A stretch of DNA of 64,000 nucleotides from Cordia subcordata. Its lineage: Eukaryota; Streptophyta; Magnoliopsida; Boraginales; Cordiaceae. The stretch covers positions 30,617,501 through 30,681,500 of the forward strand of contig JAPTOF010000001.1 of the NCBI GenBank assembly GCA_028554755.1. Direction: 5' to 3'. Of this stretch, positions 12,481 through 24,467 are shown in pieces. The position numbers and the translations under genes are program-made. The notes under the pieces are model-generated. The model was not told the DNA's origin, did no database searches, and saw only the letters and a list, made by a program, of their open reading frames with translations. Position 1 is the stretch's first letter. Every line of letters starts with the position of its first letter.

Positions 12481-12684
12481 GCTGGACATTGAGGAAAAGG
12501 GCCTTCCCTTTTTTCACACCTTTTCTTCATTCTTTTTTTTTCACTTTATTTATTTTTAATTTTGGGTCAAACATATCTTGTCATTGTATTCTACTGAAAT
12601 TGCATAAATTGGGTTGTGATTTCAAAATCTCATTAATATCCCAATATTGTAAAGAATATTATTATTATTACTTTTATAAAAGTA

Positions 12685-14304
12685 TTGTACAAATTTCTTA
12701 TTTTTTATTAGCGTGTTTTGAAATACAAACAGTAAAATACAATTTACTCTATAATTTTTGCCTTTTACATATTATGAGGTTTTACTTTTCTTTCTTTCCT
12801 TTGACTGGACAAAATTAGAACCTAGAGATATAGAAAGGAATAATGGGTCTTATATAAGAGTTTGCAAAATTAAACCAATTCAAATATAAAGTATAATTTA
12901 TTCTATGGGTCACAAAATAAGTCTTGCATTATTATTAAAATAAGAGAAGATAAAAGAAAAAAGATGGAGACAATAGAACGCGAAGAGAAAAAAAATGCAA
13001 CATAATGAAAAGGAATATTTTATTATTTTTTTTATGTGTTTGTTACAATTCGAAAATTTTTATTTATAGGAAAATATTATTTTTTTCCCAAGTACTTGCA
13101 GAATCTCACAGTGCTTTCGTCTTTTTGAGTTTGGTTTTGAGCCGTTAAAAGATGAACTTTTATGGTAAATAAATGAATATTCATTAACATGTAAATCACT
13201 ATTATTATATATTTGGAAAAAGGCAAATAGGTCCTTCAAGTATATGTTCTATTTCAAACAGGTTTTCCAACTTTTTATAATTTCTTGGGAGGTCCTTTCA
13301 ATATATTAACTTTATTAAAAGACTAAAAATACTCTTATATTAGTAGTTATATTTTTCAATTGGCCTATAACCTTTATATATGAGACTTTATTGGATACCT
13401 TTTTGCCTATTTTTGTATTTTTTGCCAACATGTTTATACCAATTTTTTGCATTGCTAAAAAATTTAAAAATTCAAAAATTCAAAATTCAAAATAAAAATT
13501 AAATATCTAAGAATTAAAAATTAAAGAAATTAAAAAGTAAAAAAAATTAAAATTTAATAAAAATTAAAAATTAAGTGATTGTGAGATTAATATTTTAAGA
13601 GGTTAAAAGATTAAAAAAAAGAGAAGATTAACAAACTTTAAAATAAAAAATTTAAAATATTAAAATCAAAAAAGAAAAATCATAAATAGCACTTTAAATA
13701 TTAATGTTAATAAAAAAAATATAAATTCTTTTTTTATAATTATAAGTTATAAATATAAAATTGTAATTTAAAGTGCTATAGTTATAAGTTATAATTTGTT
13801 TGGTTAAAATTGCAATTTAAAGTGTTAATTTATGATTTTACTTATTAAATTTTAATATTTTAATTTTTTTAGTTTTAAAGTTTGTTAATTTTTATTTTTT
13901 TATCTTTTAACCTTTTAAAATCTTAATCTCATGATATTTTAAACTTTTTAATTTTTTTAATTTTTTATTTCTTTAATTTTAAATTTTAATTTTTAAATTT
14001 TTAAATTTTGAATTTTTAAATTTTTAAATTTTCAAGCAATGAAAAAAAATGTTGTGAACCTATTGACAAAAAAATACAAAAATAGATAAAAAAAAAAAAG
14101 TGTCCAGCAACATGTTAGATATAAAGGTTATGTGCCAATTGCAAAATATGAGTAATAATATGAGGGCATTTTCGGTCTTTTAACAATATCAATGCATTAG
14201 AAGGACCTTCCAAGGGATTATAAAAAGTTAGAGGACCTATTTAGGATAAAAAAGTATATACTTAAGGGACCTGTATGTCTTTTTCCCTTATATATTCTTA
14301 ATAA
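12685..14304. repeat. Segmental tandem duplication, unit 1
   Basis: About 1.6 kb repeated directly downstream at an offset of 1,619 bp (AATGGGTCTTATA at 12842 and 14461). The unit holds ~530 bp of unique-looking flank and one foldback element. The copies differ by scattered substitutions and small indels. No gene is seen in either unit. Confidence 0.85.
13214..14287. mobile_element. Giant-stem foldback MITE, copy 1
   Basis: A 1,074-bp element flanked by the perfect 9-bp duplication TTATATATT (13205-13213 and 14288-14296). The ends read GGAAAAAGGCAAATAGGTCC and its inverted counterpart. Pairing continues inward through most of the length (AGGTCCTTCAAGTATAT, GGGAGGTCCTTTCAATATAT, GTGTCC/GGATAC blocks), so the element is nearly one long palindrome. 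A 9-bp duplication with long inverted repeats fits a Mutator-type foldback element. It has no transposase. Confidence 0.75.
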
Positions 14305-15940
14305 AGTTGTGCAAAATTCTTATTTTTTATTAGCGAGTTTTGAAATACAAACAGTAAAATATTTACTCTATAACTTTTGCCTTTTACATATTATGAGGTT
14401 TTATTTTTCTTTCTATCCTTTGACTGGACAAAATTAAAACCTAGAAATATGGAAAGGAGTAATGGGTCTTATAGAAGAATTTGCAAAATTAAACCAATTC
14501 AAATGTAAATTATAATTTATTCTATGGTTCACGAAACAAGTCTTGCATTATTATTAAAATAAGAGAAGATAAAAGAAAAAAGATGGAGACAATAGGATGT
14601 GAAGAGAAAAAAATGTAACATAGTGAAAGGAATATTTTATTATTTTTGTTGATGTTTATATTACAATGCGAAAATTCCTATTTATAGGAAAATATTATTT
14701 TTAACCCAAGTACTCCTTGTAGAACCTCACAGTGCTTCTGTCTTTTTGAGTTTGGTTTTGAGCCATCAAAAAATGAACTTTTACGGTATATAAATGAATA
14801 TTCATTAACATGTAAATTCATGATTATTATATATTCAGAAAAAAGGCATACAAGTCCCTCAAGTATATACTTTATTTCAAATAAGTGCTCCAACTTTTTA
14901 TAACCTTTTGGGAGGTCCTTTCAATATATTAACTTTATTAAAAGACTAAAAATACCCTTATATTAATAGTTATATTTTGCAATTGACATATAACCTTTAT
15001 ATATGAGACTTTATTGGACACCTTTTTGCCTATTTTCGTATTTCTTTGCCAACATGTTTATACCAATTTTCTTATTGCTTAAAATTTTAAAATTTCAAAA
15101 TTCAAAAATGCAAAATTCAAAATAAAAATTAGAAATATAAAAATTAAAAACTAGAGAAATTTAAAAGTAAAACATAAAAATTAAAAATTAATAAAAATTG
15201 AAAATTAAAAGATTGTGAGATCAATATTTTTAGAAGTTAAAATATTTTTTAAAAAATAAAATATTAACAAACTTTAAAATAAAAAATTTAAAATATTAAA
15301 ATCAAATAAGTAAAATCATAAATAGCACTTTAAATAGTAATTCTAATAAAACAAATTATAAATTATTTTTTTATAATTATAAGTTATAATTATAAAATTG
15401 TAATTTAAAGTGTTGTAGTTATAAGTTGTAAGTTATAATTTGTTTGACTAAAATTGTAATTTAAAGTGTTAACTTATGATTTTACTTATTTAATTTTAAT
15501 ATTTTAATTTTTTTAGTTTTAAAGTTTGTTAATTTTTTATTTTTTTTTATCTTTTAACCTTTTAAAATCTTAATCTCATAGTCTTTTAAACTTTTTATTT
15601 TTTAATTTTCTAGATTTTTTAATTTTTATATTGTACTTTTTGATTTATTTAATTTTTAATTTTTTAATTTTGAATTTTTAAACAATGAAAAAAATGGTGT
15701 AAACCTGTTGCCAAAAAATACAAAAATAGATTAAAAAAAAAAGTGTCCAGTAACATGTTAGATATAAAGGTTATGTGCCAATTGCAATATACGACTAATA
15801 ACGTGAGGGTATTTTTGGTCTTTAAACAATATCAATGCATTAAAAGGACCTCCCAAGAGATAATAAAAAGTTGGAGGACCTATTTAGGATAAAACATATA
15901 CTTGAGGGACATGTATGTCTCTCTCCCTTTTATATTCTAA
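14305..15940. repeat. Segmental tandem duplication, unit 2
   Basis: Second copy of the 1.6 kb unit, starting just after the right target duplication of the first foldback copy. Both flank and foldback are duplicated, so the element was already in place before the duplication. Confidence 0.85.
14836..15927. mobile_element. Giant-stem foldback MITE, copy 2
   Basis: Homologous to the copy at 13214-14287. Its flanks are TTATATATT (14827-14835) and TTTTATATT (15928-15936), the same duplication with one substitution. Shared flanks show that it arose by the segmental duplication and not by a second transposition. Confidence 0.75.
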
Positions 15941-16744
15941 AGCAATAAGCAAAAGTGTCACATGTCAACATATGAAAAAAATTTACTAAAAAAATTAAAA
16001 ATCTCTCTAAAAATATGTTTAAAATATAGTTTTGAAAATATCCCACTAAATCAGAATTTTTAAGTAACGGATAATGAAATAATTTAAAATATATGATTTT
16101 GAAACCTTTCCCAAATCTAAATTTTTAACTAATAGATAATATAATAATTTAAATCTTCAAGACAACATATAATAATTTAACAAATAGATAATGAAATAAT
16201 TTAAAATAAGTTTGTCAAATTATTATATCATAATATTATATATATATATATATATATATCTATTAATATTTTAAAAGAGAAACCTCCTTAACACGTGTCA
16301 TGCATGTAAGCATTCCTCTAATAAAAAGGAAATAACCAATTTCAAAGGAGAAATTAATTCAAAAACTGCATAATTTTGTACATAAATTGATTAATTGAGT
16401 CTTATCCAAAAATCTAGGATGACAACTTTAAGTATAGTTAAATTGTTGCGTTTGATTGGACTATTAAGAATTTAACTAGATTTAAAATAACATTTAAATA
16501 AAATCTCATCATATAAACAAATCTAAATAGATATACATACTTATCATTACAAAATCTAAAGAACATGTCATATTCGATCATATTAAATATTAAAAATTGA
16601 GTTATTTAATAATTTGAAGGATTGAATTCAAACTAAGTACTACTTAAATTTAAACCTCATTAAATAAGATAAGTTTAAAATGTACTTTTGAAAATATCCT
16701 ACTAAATCTAAATTTTTAACTGAAAATAATGAAATAATTTCATT
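15941..16744. other. AT-rich DNA with Helitron-like 5' end
   Basis: An (AT)n tract (16235-16259) precedes TCTATTAATATT and TTTTAAAAGAGAAACC from 16259, the usual start of plant Helitrons. No matching 3' hairpin-CTRR end was found before 16745. Two diverged copies of a ~60-bp block (ATATCCxACTAAATC) lie near 16030 and 16690. No gene is seen. Confidence 0.4.
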
Positions 16745-17865
16745 AATACCGCATGTTATGTGCAAAATAGAGTTCTTATTATACTCATTTTAGAAAAAAA
16801 ACCCTTGTGAACTTTGGCATGGCAAAACTTCCAAAATTTCTTATTTCAAGGTATTTGGTTATAAATGTTTTCTTTTAAACACCAAAATCATTTGTGAAAA
16901 TTTGATGCTAAATTGGATGAAAGCATATTTCTTGGCTATTCCACTAAGAGTAAAGCATATTGTTAGTATAACAAAAGAACTCTTGTTGTGGAAGAATTTA
17001 TGCATGTAACTTTTGATAAATCTAACCCTTTTATGCCGAGAAAGGATGATGATAATGTAGGTAACCTCTTGGAGAAGGTAACTCTTGAAGATAGACCTAC
17101 AAATGACAAGGAATCTTCAAAGGATCAAGAAAATATCAATCAAGAAGGAGATTCTCAAGTCAAGGTGGAAGATGAACGAGCTTCAAATCAAGACACTACC
17201 TTGGTGCGAGAAGAAACTCACATTGATTTGCCAAAAAATTGGAGGTTTGTGAGAGATCACTCCAAAGATCTAATTATTGTTGATCCATTTGCAAGCGTGA
17301 GAAAAAGGGGTAACATAAACAATTTTTGCGAGCATTATGTATTTATTTCTCATATTGAACCTAAAAATATAAAAGAAGCTTTACTAAATGAGAATTGGAT
17401 AATAGTTATGCAAGACGAGTTACTCAATTCACTAAGAATAAAGTTTGGAAGCTAGTTGACTGACCTAGAGACCACCCAATAATTGAAACTAAATGGGTAT
17501 TGAGGAACAAGCCAGATGAATCTGATGTAATAACTAGGAATAATACTAGACTTGTAACTCAAGGGTATAATCAAGAAGAAGGAACAGATTATGATTAGAC
17601 TTATGCCCATGTAGCTAGATTGGAATCTATTCATATGTTGCTTGCATTTGCCTGTTATATGTTAAAATTGCTTTTTAAAATGGTTTTATTAAAGAGGAGG
17701 TATATGCTAAACAACTTCATGGTATTGAAGATACATGTTTTCGAAACCATGATTATAAATTTGAAAAACCGTTGTATGGTTTAAACAAGGCTCATAGGGC
17801 TTCATATGAAAAACTTAGTAGCTTTCTTATTGAAAATGACTTTGAAAAAGGAAAATTAAACTTCG
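16745..17865 (+). pseudogene. Sirevirus-type copia fragment, integrase end to RT
   Basis: Collinear with 24222-25383 of element A: the end of integrase, the linker with EE(F/S)MHVTFD and ENWI(I/V), then the RT start. Homology begins abruptly in integrase. At 17865 it is cut by the TG terminus of the Tat-like LTR. Stops and frameshifts occur throughout, including TAG codons and a deletion within the RT palm. The open piece 16988-17455 is the linker. It is a relic with no function, and useful as an older relative of element A. Confidence 0.8.
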
Positions 17866-18286
17866 TGATCCTATGAAGAACAAGTTAATGCTTCTTAATA
17901 GAATCTCCCGATTGAACTACCTATAAAACAAAGGAAATCTAAGCATCAGTGTGGTATCGACCAATAGACTTCCGATGCCGAAGTCAGAGTAATTTCTTTT
18001 GGGGGAAAGTTTTATTGAAGAGAGTGGTAGAGTGAATTGGTTACCTTATTTGGGATCATGGAGTCCTATTTATAGCTTTTGGGATTGTTGGATACATGCT
18101 GCTTTTGTTCTATTTATGCTCACTGATTATTGGTTGGTGTAACCTTATTAATTCACTCCGTAGGTGATCAATCAACACTACCTTATTAGCAGTATTTGAT
18201 AAGAACTCGGATGTAACATCAATTCAGGTTGTCCTTATATTATGAGTTCTTTTATCTAGTCATGACCATGACTTGACCCCTTATCA
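17866..18286 (-). repeat. 3' LTR of a Ty3/gypsy Tat-like element
   Basis: On the minus strand it runs from TGATAAGGGG (18286) to GGATCA (17866), TG...CA, 421 bp. A polypurine tract precedes it on the minus strand (18287-18302), so this is the 3' LTR of a minus-strand element. The outer edge interrupts the copia fragment. The 5' LTR and gag-pol are absent from the window. The aORF on the opposite strand supports Tat lineage. Confidence 0.65.
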
Positions 18287-18302
18287 ATAGCCCCCCATTT
18301 GG
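18287..18302 (-). other. Polypurine tract of Tat-like element
   Basis: Minus strand CAAATGGGGGGCTAT directly before the TGATAAG terminus; the normal plus-strand primer position. Confidence 0.6.
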
Positions 18303-18569
18303 GAATGTGCTGATTTGGGATATTACCAAATGTTTCTTTCCGATCACACAATTTTATACATAGATATTTTCTTAGATTTGTGGTGCGTGCTTAAGGATCG
18401 CCTTGTTTCCTTCACGTGTGCGTGACTATCACCAGCCGATGCTCTTATTCTTGTAATAATGGCGTTTCTTTGAAACACGCAACAGAGCCATCATAGGGAT
18501 GCGTCCTTTTGCTTATCTGGCACTTTTGATGTCCTTTACTTTTTGAAATTCAAATATTTTTATACAGAG

Positions 18570-18577
18570 TATAAATA
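18570..18577 (+). promoter_or_regulatory. TATA box for antisense extra ORF
   Basis: TATAAATA on the plus strand, followed by a ~290 bp pyrimidine-rich leader and the ATG at 18868. It points away from the LTR and is antisense to the element's genome. Inferred to drive the aORF. Confidence 0.5.
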
Positions 18578-18867
18578 CGAGGTTCTCATTTCTTTTTTCT
18601 CATTTTTTGCTTGATCTACTCTCTTGCCTTCCTGGAATTCTTTTTACTCTCTTTAATCTTCGTATAGGTTTTTTTTCCTCCTTCTTTCTACTGCTGCTAA
18701 AGGTTTTTCGGGCTCCATTCCCTTTTAGCTTCGTCGTTCATCTTTCTTTGCAGGGTACGTCTCTTTTGTGACTTGTTCCTCTATTTCTTTTCTCTGTTTG
18801 TTTTAAATCTCATTCTTCTGCGTACCTACCCTTTTACTTTCTTTCTTTTCTCTCTGTTAAACGTTTG

Positions 18868-20068
18868 ATGTCTGGTCCCTTTAACTCGTACAAGAATAAC
18901 GAAAATAACAAAAAAAACCCATTAGGTTCTAGGCCAAACAAGCATAATATTAGTGTTTCTTTGGACCTTTGGAATATCTTTGATAATCTCAGGACCATAA
19001 ACACTTAGGTCCCTACTAGCCGCACTATTCTTGAAAAGGCCTTAGCTTTTAGTTTCGGGAAAGATTTCCTTTTAGATTTTTCTAGTGAGAAATTTTATAT
19101 GAATACTCCGATCCCCACAATGAGTTCAAGACATGACGACAGTCCTGGAGAAATGGCCGACAATTTAGCCACCTCTCTATCTGATAATCATATTATCGAT
19201 AGCGAGTCCGTTGATTTATCGGTCCCCGGGGTTGATCCGCCAACAAGAGGAAGGGAGATGGTAAAATCCTATCGCGACGACCCTGTAGATGATGGTAATG
19301 CCATCACCGAAGGTGAAGATATAGTCGAGGAAGGTATTGTATAGAAGCAGGACTTAGTTGCTGAAGAGGCCAGAAAACCTTTTGAGGCCCTTGAGAGAGA
19401 ACCCATTCTTAATAAAGTAATGCTTAATAATATACGACTTTTTCGAAGGGCGCCCAAGAATTACACTATCAAGCTACCCAATCCAGAAGAATATGCTTGC
19501 GCTAGGGAAGACAACGACATCACATTCTATGAGGATTTCTTCATCATGGGCCTCAGACTTCTGATTCAGAATTTATCCGGGAGTATCTTAATCACTATGG
19601 TCTTTGTCCCAACCAGCTATGTTCGAACAACTGGCGAGTCCTCATCGAATGGTTTTCTTACCTGTGAGTGCACGAGATCCAACCCACCGTCAGCCTTTTC
19701 AGATACATGTTTCAGTTGGCTCAAGTTCGGTAAAGAAGGTGGTACTACATTACGGCCAGGAACCATAGGGTAGTCCTCCAGGGAAATCTATCTTTCCGTA
19801 AGGACTGGCACTACCAATATGTCTTTGCTATTCCTCCCACCTCATGGGAGGTGAATACTAAGTGGATCACGTTAGATGTTACTCACGGGATTAGAAAAGA
19901 ACTCAATAAAAGCCCCTAAACTAATTGTTAGCAAGGAGGAAGCCTTTGAGACCCTCAAGGATAAGGGTCGAGGCTGGTTCCTCAATTATCAGACCCCTTA
20001 AAAGATTAAGGCTTCAGGATTATATCCCGACTTTCTACCATGGCCAACATATGGTTAGAATTTTAATC
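18868..20068 (+). pseudogene. Antisense extra ORF of Tat-like element, 5' part
   Basis: A broken reading frame from ATG 18868. It holds an acidic Ser/Asp-rich stretch (19099-19344), then PNPEEYACAREDNDITFYED with F(x)GLRLxI (about 19480-19570) and, after a frameshift, QLCxNxWRVLI-like residues. This is the pattern of the Pfam 'putative gypsy type transposon' domain (PF04195). Such ORFs are known as extra ORFs in Tat-lineage elements, often antisense between pol and the 3' LTR, as here. The end near 20050 looks like an intron donor (GTTAGAAT), so element A probably landed in an intron. Function in the family is unknown. Stops make this copy inactive. Confidence 0.6.
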
Positions 20069-20073
20069 CCTAG
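20069..20073. repeat. Target site duplication of element A, left (CCTAG)
   Basis: CCTAG here and CGTAG at 29963-29967; one mismatch. Confidence 0.65.
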
Positions 20074-21414
20074 TGTTAGTTAAATATTTGCTATTAATTT
20101 TGATGATGAAAATTTATATGCATTATTTGACTAAAAGCATCTTATGAAAATAAGTGCTTAAATGTAAGTATATGCTGAAGTAAATGCTTCGAAAGATGGA
20201 AGAAGGTGTGCAAAACGCATTATTTGAAGAACAAGAAGATGAGAAGGCATAAGGAGAAGAAGAGATGTCATAAGGGGTACCGGACGTTCTTTCTTTCTTG
20301 CTCTTTTATGAAATGATTAAATATTGTATATGTTTAGCTCAAACTTTCCTCTTCATTGTTTAAATAATTTTTTAAACTCTTGCATATTTGATTTTACATA
20401 GGCACAAATGAATTTGAATGCACACATAGAGTAAAAATGTGTTTTTGGGGTGATTCAAGTCATAATATGTATTTACAAAATATCTCAAAATGATTTGGAG
20501 TTGTGAAAATTGCACTTGAAAAAGTTTTGGCAAAAGTTTAGCTTTGCTTCACTTTTTGGAGTGGCCAGAAACCCCAGCCGGTCGTACTGGCTAACTTAGG
20601 TGGGTCGCCCGGCCAAAACAGAAGATGAAGGACAAAGCTGGACTCCCTAGCCGGTCGACCGGCTATGGCATCCGGCCTAGTCAGAAAGGGTTAAGTGCAA
20701 GCCGGACAACCCAGCCGGTTGACCAGTTGAACGGGCTGCTGTAATAAATACACTAGCCGTTTATTACTATTCTGGCTTATTTCTCCCTCTTTTCTTCACC
20801 TACCAAATCCCTAACCCCCAAAATCTATTTAAATACACATTCATTCCACATTCAAATGATCAAGTGAAGTGTGCAAAATTTATCATCATCATTCAATCAA
20901 GCTTTGAGCCATTCTTGCAATATATTTGAGCTTTCAAGAGCTTATTCATTTGCAACATCTTATTCTTGAAGAAAAAATTTCAGATTCCTTCATTTCTTAT
21001 TCCTTGAATGTATACACACTTTGAGAGCTAAAAATCTAGTAAGATCAATTCTTTAAAGCTTGTAAAGTGTGGGGAAATCCTAAAGAGTGATACTCTTGAG
21101 TTTTTTGAAGTTGGGCTTCAAAGAGGTGTGAGAAATTGGTTTGTGCTTCACCAAGATTTGAAGAAGCATTATAGTGTAGATTGTTGAAGTCCTAAGGGCA
21201 GCATCCTTGGGCGGTGGACGTAGGCTTGGCTGAACCATCTTAAATCATTTGTCTCTCATCTCATTATACTTTTATTATCATACTTGCTTAAATTGCTCAT
21301 ATTGTATTTGATATATTGCTTGAAAGAAATTTTTGATTTTCTGAGAAATTTTTAAAATGAAAATTAGTAATTATATCTTAATTCACCCCCCTCTTAAGAT
21401 ATTTGCACCTACAA
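20074..21414 (+). repeat. 5' LTR of element A
   Basis: Starts TGTTAGTTAAAT and ends GCACCTACA, 1,341 bp. It holds the palindrome AGCCGGTCGACCGGCT at 20649-20664 and diverged copies around 20577 and 20713. About 160 bp further on is a TATA-like TATTTAAATA near 20825, and then the probable leader. Confidence 0.92.
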
Positions 21415-21416
21415 TT

Positions 21417-21428
21417 GGTATCAGAGCT
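21417..21428 (+). other. Primer-binding site (initiator Met tRNA)
   Basis: TGGTATCAGAGC two bases after the LTR, the perfect copia primer site. Confidence 0.92.
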
Positions 21429-21472
21429 AGGGTTCTACCTATAGTTTAACATATAGCAGAATCTTAGCAAAT

Positions 21473-22680
21473 ATGGAGGGAATTTCTATTAAACAAACAC
21501 CCCCCTTTGATGGAACAAATTATGCATTTTGGAATATGAGAATGAAAGTATTTATTCAATCACTTGATTACAAAGCTTGGAAAATCATAGAAAATGGGCC
21601 TACTTTACCTACAAAATTAGAAGGTGATAGAAGAATACCAAAACCCGAAAATAAATGGAATGATAAAGATAATAAATTATTTGAGTTAAATCAAAAGGCA
21701 TTATATTATTTATTCAACACTATGAATGCAACCGAATTTTGCTAGAGTAATGGGGTGTACTTTGGCTAAGGAACTTTGGGACTAATTAGAAGTAACTTAT
21801 GAAGGAACTAGCCAAGTAAAAGAATCTAGAATTGCTATGCTTGTATATAGATATGAATTATTTAAGATGCTTCCAAATAAAAATGCGGAGCAAATCTTTT
21901 TTGGATTTGTTGAAATTACTAACGGTTTGAAAGCACTTGGAAAGGATTATTCTAATGTAGAGAAAGTAAGGAAAGTGCTGAGGAGCTTGCCATTATCATG
22001 GCAACCAAAAGTCACGGCCATAAAGGAAGCCAAGGATTTGAATACACTGGAGCTCAATGAGCTCATTGGATCACTCATAACTCATGAGCTTGAGATAAAG
22101 GATCACGAAGAAGAAGAGAAGAAAGCAAAGAAGTCCATTGCGCTGATTGCATCAAAATATCCATCAAGTGACGATGAGGAAAATGATGAGGACCCGGAAG
22201 ATGAGGACCCAGAAGATGAGGAAATTGCACTTCTTGCCCGAAATTTCAAAAGATTCTTGAAATTTAGAAAGATGAGGAAAGGGGCATCTTCAAGCGTACA
22301 AATTGAAAGAAGAAGGGAAAAGAAGGCAAAGATTTCAAGAGGACAAAAGATGCAAAAGGAGACGAATTGAAGTGTTTCAATTGCAACAAACCGGGACACA
22401 TTTTGTCCAAAAATTTCAAAGAAGAAAGAAGGCAAGGCGCTCAAAGCCACGTGGGACTTCTCCGAAAGTGAAGAAGATGAGGAAGAGCAACATGAGGTAG
22501 CCAACTTTTGCCTCATGGCCAATAAGGATGAGGTACTATCTTCAGCTTCTCCATCTATCTATTATTCATCTAGTGAAAAAGAGGAAGAGGAATATAGTTT
22601 TGATGAACTAAAAGATGCATTTTCTAAATTACATGATGATCTATCTTTAGCTTTGGCAAAAAACAAGCAAATGCATAGAA
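21473..22680 (+). pseudogene. gag of element A (capsid and zinc knuckle)
   Basis: From ATG 21473 the frame gives FDGTNYAFWNMRMKVFIQSL, the typical start of copia gag, then (21837-22370) the capsid core and an acidic Asp/Glu-rich hinge. The zinc knuckle at 22373-22414 reads CFNCNKPGHILSK but has Asn where the last Cys of CX2CX4HX4C should be. Stops at 21743-21745 and near 21784, plus a frameshift near 22370, divide the gene. Role in the family: particle assembly and RNA binding. Confidence 0.85.
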
Positions 22681-22681
22681 A

Positions 22682-23220
22682 TTGAAACTTGTTCATGACA
22701 AAAAAGAAATTTTGGAAAAGAAGAATGCCTCTCTTATAGAAAAAATAGAAATCTTGGAAAAAGAAAATGATTCATACACCGAAGATTTTGTGAAGTTTGA
22801 AAAAGAGGTTAAAGACTTGAAAAAGAAAAATTTGGATTTGAATGGAATTATTCAAAAATTTACAAATGGCAAAGAAAATTTTGAAAAACTCCTTGGAAGT
22901 CAAAAAACATCTTTTGATAAGAGTGGTATTCGATACAAACCTAGCATTAATCAAAAGTATTTCAAAATCTACTTTGTCAAGGCTTCCACCTCTATATCCT
23001 CCTCTTCACCAAAATCAAATATCACTTATACCTATTGTCAAAAGAAAGGACATGTGTCTACTCATTGTTTCTACAAGAAACTTTGTTATATAGGATCACA
23101 TGTTCCGCATTGGCAAAGACCTAAATGGGTGGTCAAAAAAAAAAATTGAAACTATCGCCAAGGACCCAAGGTGTTCGGGACCCCAAAATAAAGAATTACA
23201 TTTGAATTTCATATGTGTAG
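22682..23220 (+). pseudogene. gag-pol spacer with coiled coil and second zinc knuckle (A)
   Basis: 22682-22910 is a heptad-like Lys/Glu/Leu coiled coil. Near 23035-23070 a second zinc-knuckle relic reads YTYCQKKGHVSTHC, with Tyr in place of the first Cys, followed by the KRPKWV-like sequence that precedes protease. A long coiled coil between gag and protease is typical of Sireviruses. Confidence 0.75.
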
Positions 23221-23247
23221 GTATGTAATGAAAGCAAATCAAGCAAA

Positions 23248-23640
23248 ATGAAATGGAACTTGGATAGTGGTTGTTCCAAACACATGACGGGGAACTCTTC
23301 ACTCTTCTACAAATTAAAAAAGACAAAAAGAGGAGACGTTACCTTTGGGGACAATGGCAAAGGAAAAATTATTGGAAAAGGAAGCATTGGTAACAAAAAC
23401 TCTCTTGCTATACATAATGTTTTACTTGTAGAAGGTCTAAAATTTAATCTACTTAGCATTAGTCAATTATGTGACAAAGGTCATAAAGTAGTTTTTCAAT
23501 CCTCTAGATGCATTGTCTATGAATGTGGAAATGATAATGTATTATTTGTAGCTAAGAGAAATGAAAATGTTTACACCATTGAAATTAATCAACTTGTATG
23601 TCAATATATTAAATGCTTATCCGTTGTGCATGATAATGCT
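23248..23640 (+). pseudogene. Aspartic protease region of element A
   Basis: WNLDSGCSKHMTG lies at 23254-23292 with the catalytic DSG at 23263-23271, followed by the flap/VLLVEGLKFNLLSISQL block. A TGA at 23647-23649 separates it from integrase. Confidence 0.85.
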
Positions 23641-23649
23641 TGGTTATGA

Positions 23650-24466
23650 CATAGAAGATTAGGACATGCTAGCATGAGCCTACTGAATGATTTGTCAAAG
23701 CATGATCTAGTTATAGACTTACCAAAGCTAAAATTTGAAAAAGACAAATTTTGTGATACTTGCCAAATAGGAAAACAATACAAGACATTCTTCAAATCCC
23801 TAAATAAATTATCAACAAATAGAGCATTGCAACTATTACATATGGATTTGTTTGGACCTATTGATGTGGCAAGCTTAGGATGTAGATATACATTTTTTGT
23901 AGTGGATGATTATACTAGATTTACATGGGTCATGTTTCTTGCATATAAAAATGATGCTTTCAATGAATTTGCAAAATTGTGTAGAAAAGTGCAAATGAAA
24001 AAGGCTATTTTATAACTTGCATCCGTAGTGATAATGGTACCGAATATGTGAACACTCCTTCCATGAACTTTTGTGATGAACATGGTATTGAACACAACTT
24101 TTCAGCCCTTCGTACTCCTCAACAAAATGGAGTAGTAGAGAGAAAGAATCGTACATTACAAGAAACGACAAGAACTATGTTAAAAGAACACAACTTGCCA
24201 ACATATTTTTGGAGTGAAGCCATAAATACCGCATGCTATGTACAAAATAGAGTATTGATTAGACCTATCTTAAATAAAACTCCATATGAATTATGGCATG
24301 GTAAAACACCTAAAATATCATACTTCTAAGTATTTGGTTGTAAATGTCTTATTCTAAATACTAAGGACCACTTAAAGAAATTTGATGCTAAATCAGATGA
24401 AGGAATATTTTTAGGTTATTCCACAAAGAGCAAAGCATATAGGGTATATAATAAAAGAACTCTTGT
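23650..24466 (+). pseudogene. Integrase of element A
   Basis: Begins with the pre-integrase RRLGHAS motif and the zinc region (CDTCQIGK). The catalytic triad is visible: D at 23844-23846, D at 24030-24032 (SDNG) and E at 24138-24140, the last two separated by 35 residues (D,D35E). A frameshift near 24012 and a stop at 24327-24329 break it. The family role is insertion of the cDNA. Confidence 0.88.
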
Positions 24467-24467
24467 T

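Noticed and set aside
16309..16744. Full Helitron starting at 16259.
   Set aside because: No hairpin-CTRR end before the copia fragment at 16745.
18868..19344. Possible host gene encoding an acidic protein.
   Set aside because: It continues into the PF04195-like transposon motif and sits beside an LTR and polypurine tract.
22103..22522. Long minus-strand frame rich in Ser opposite gag of element A.
   Set aside because: It is the complement of the Asp/Glu-rich gag hinge; no domain and no promoter.
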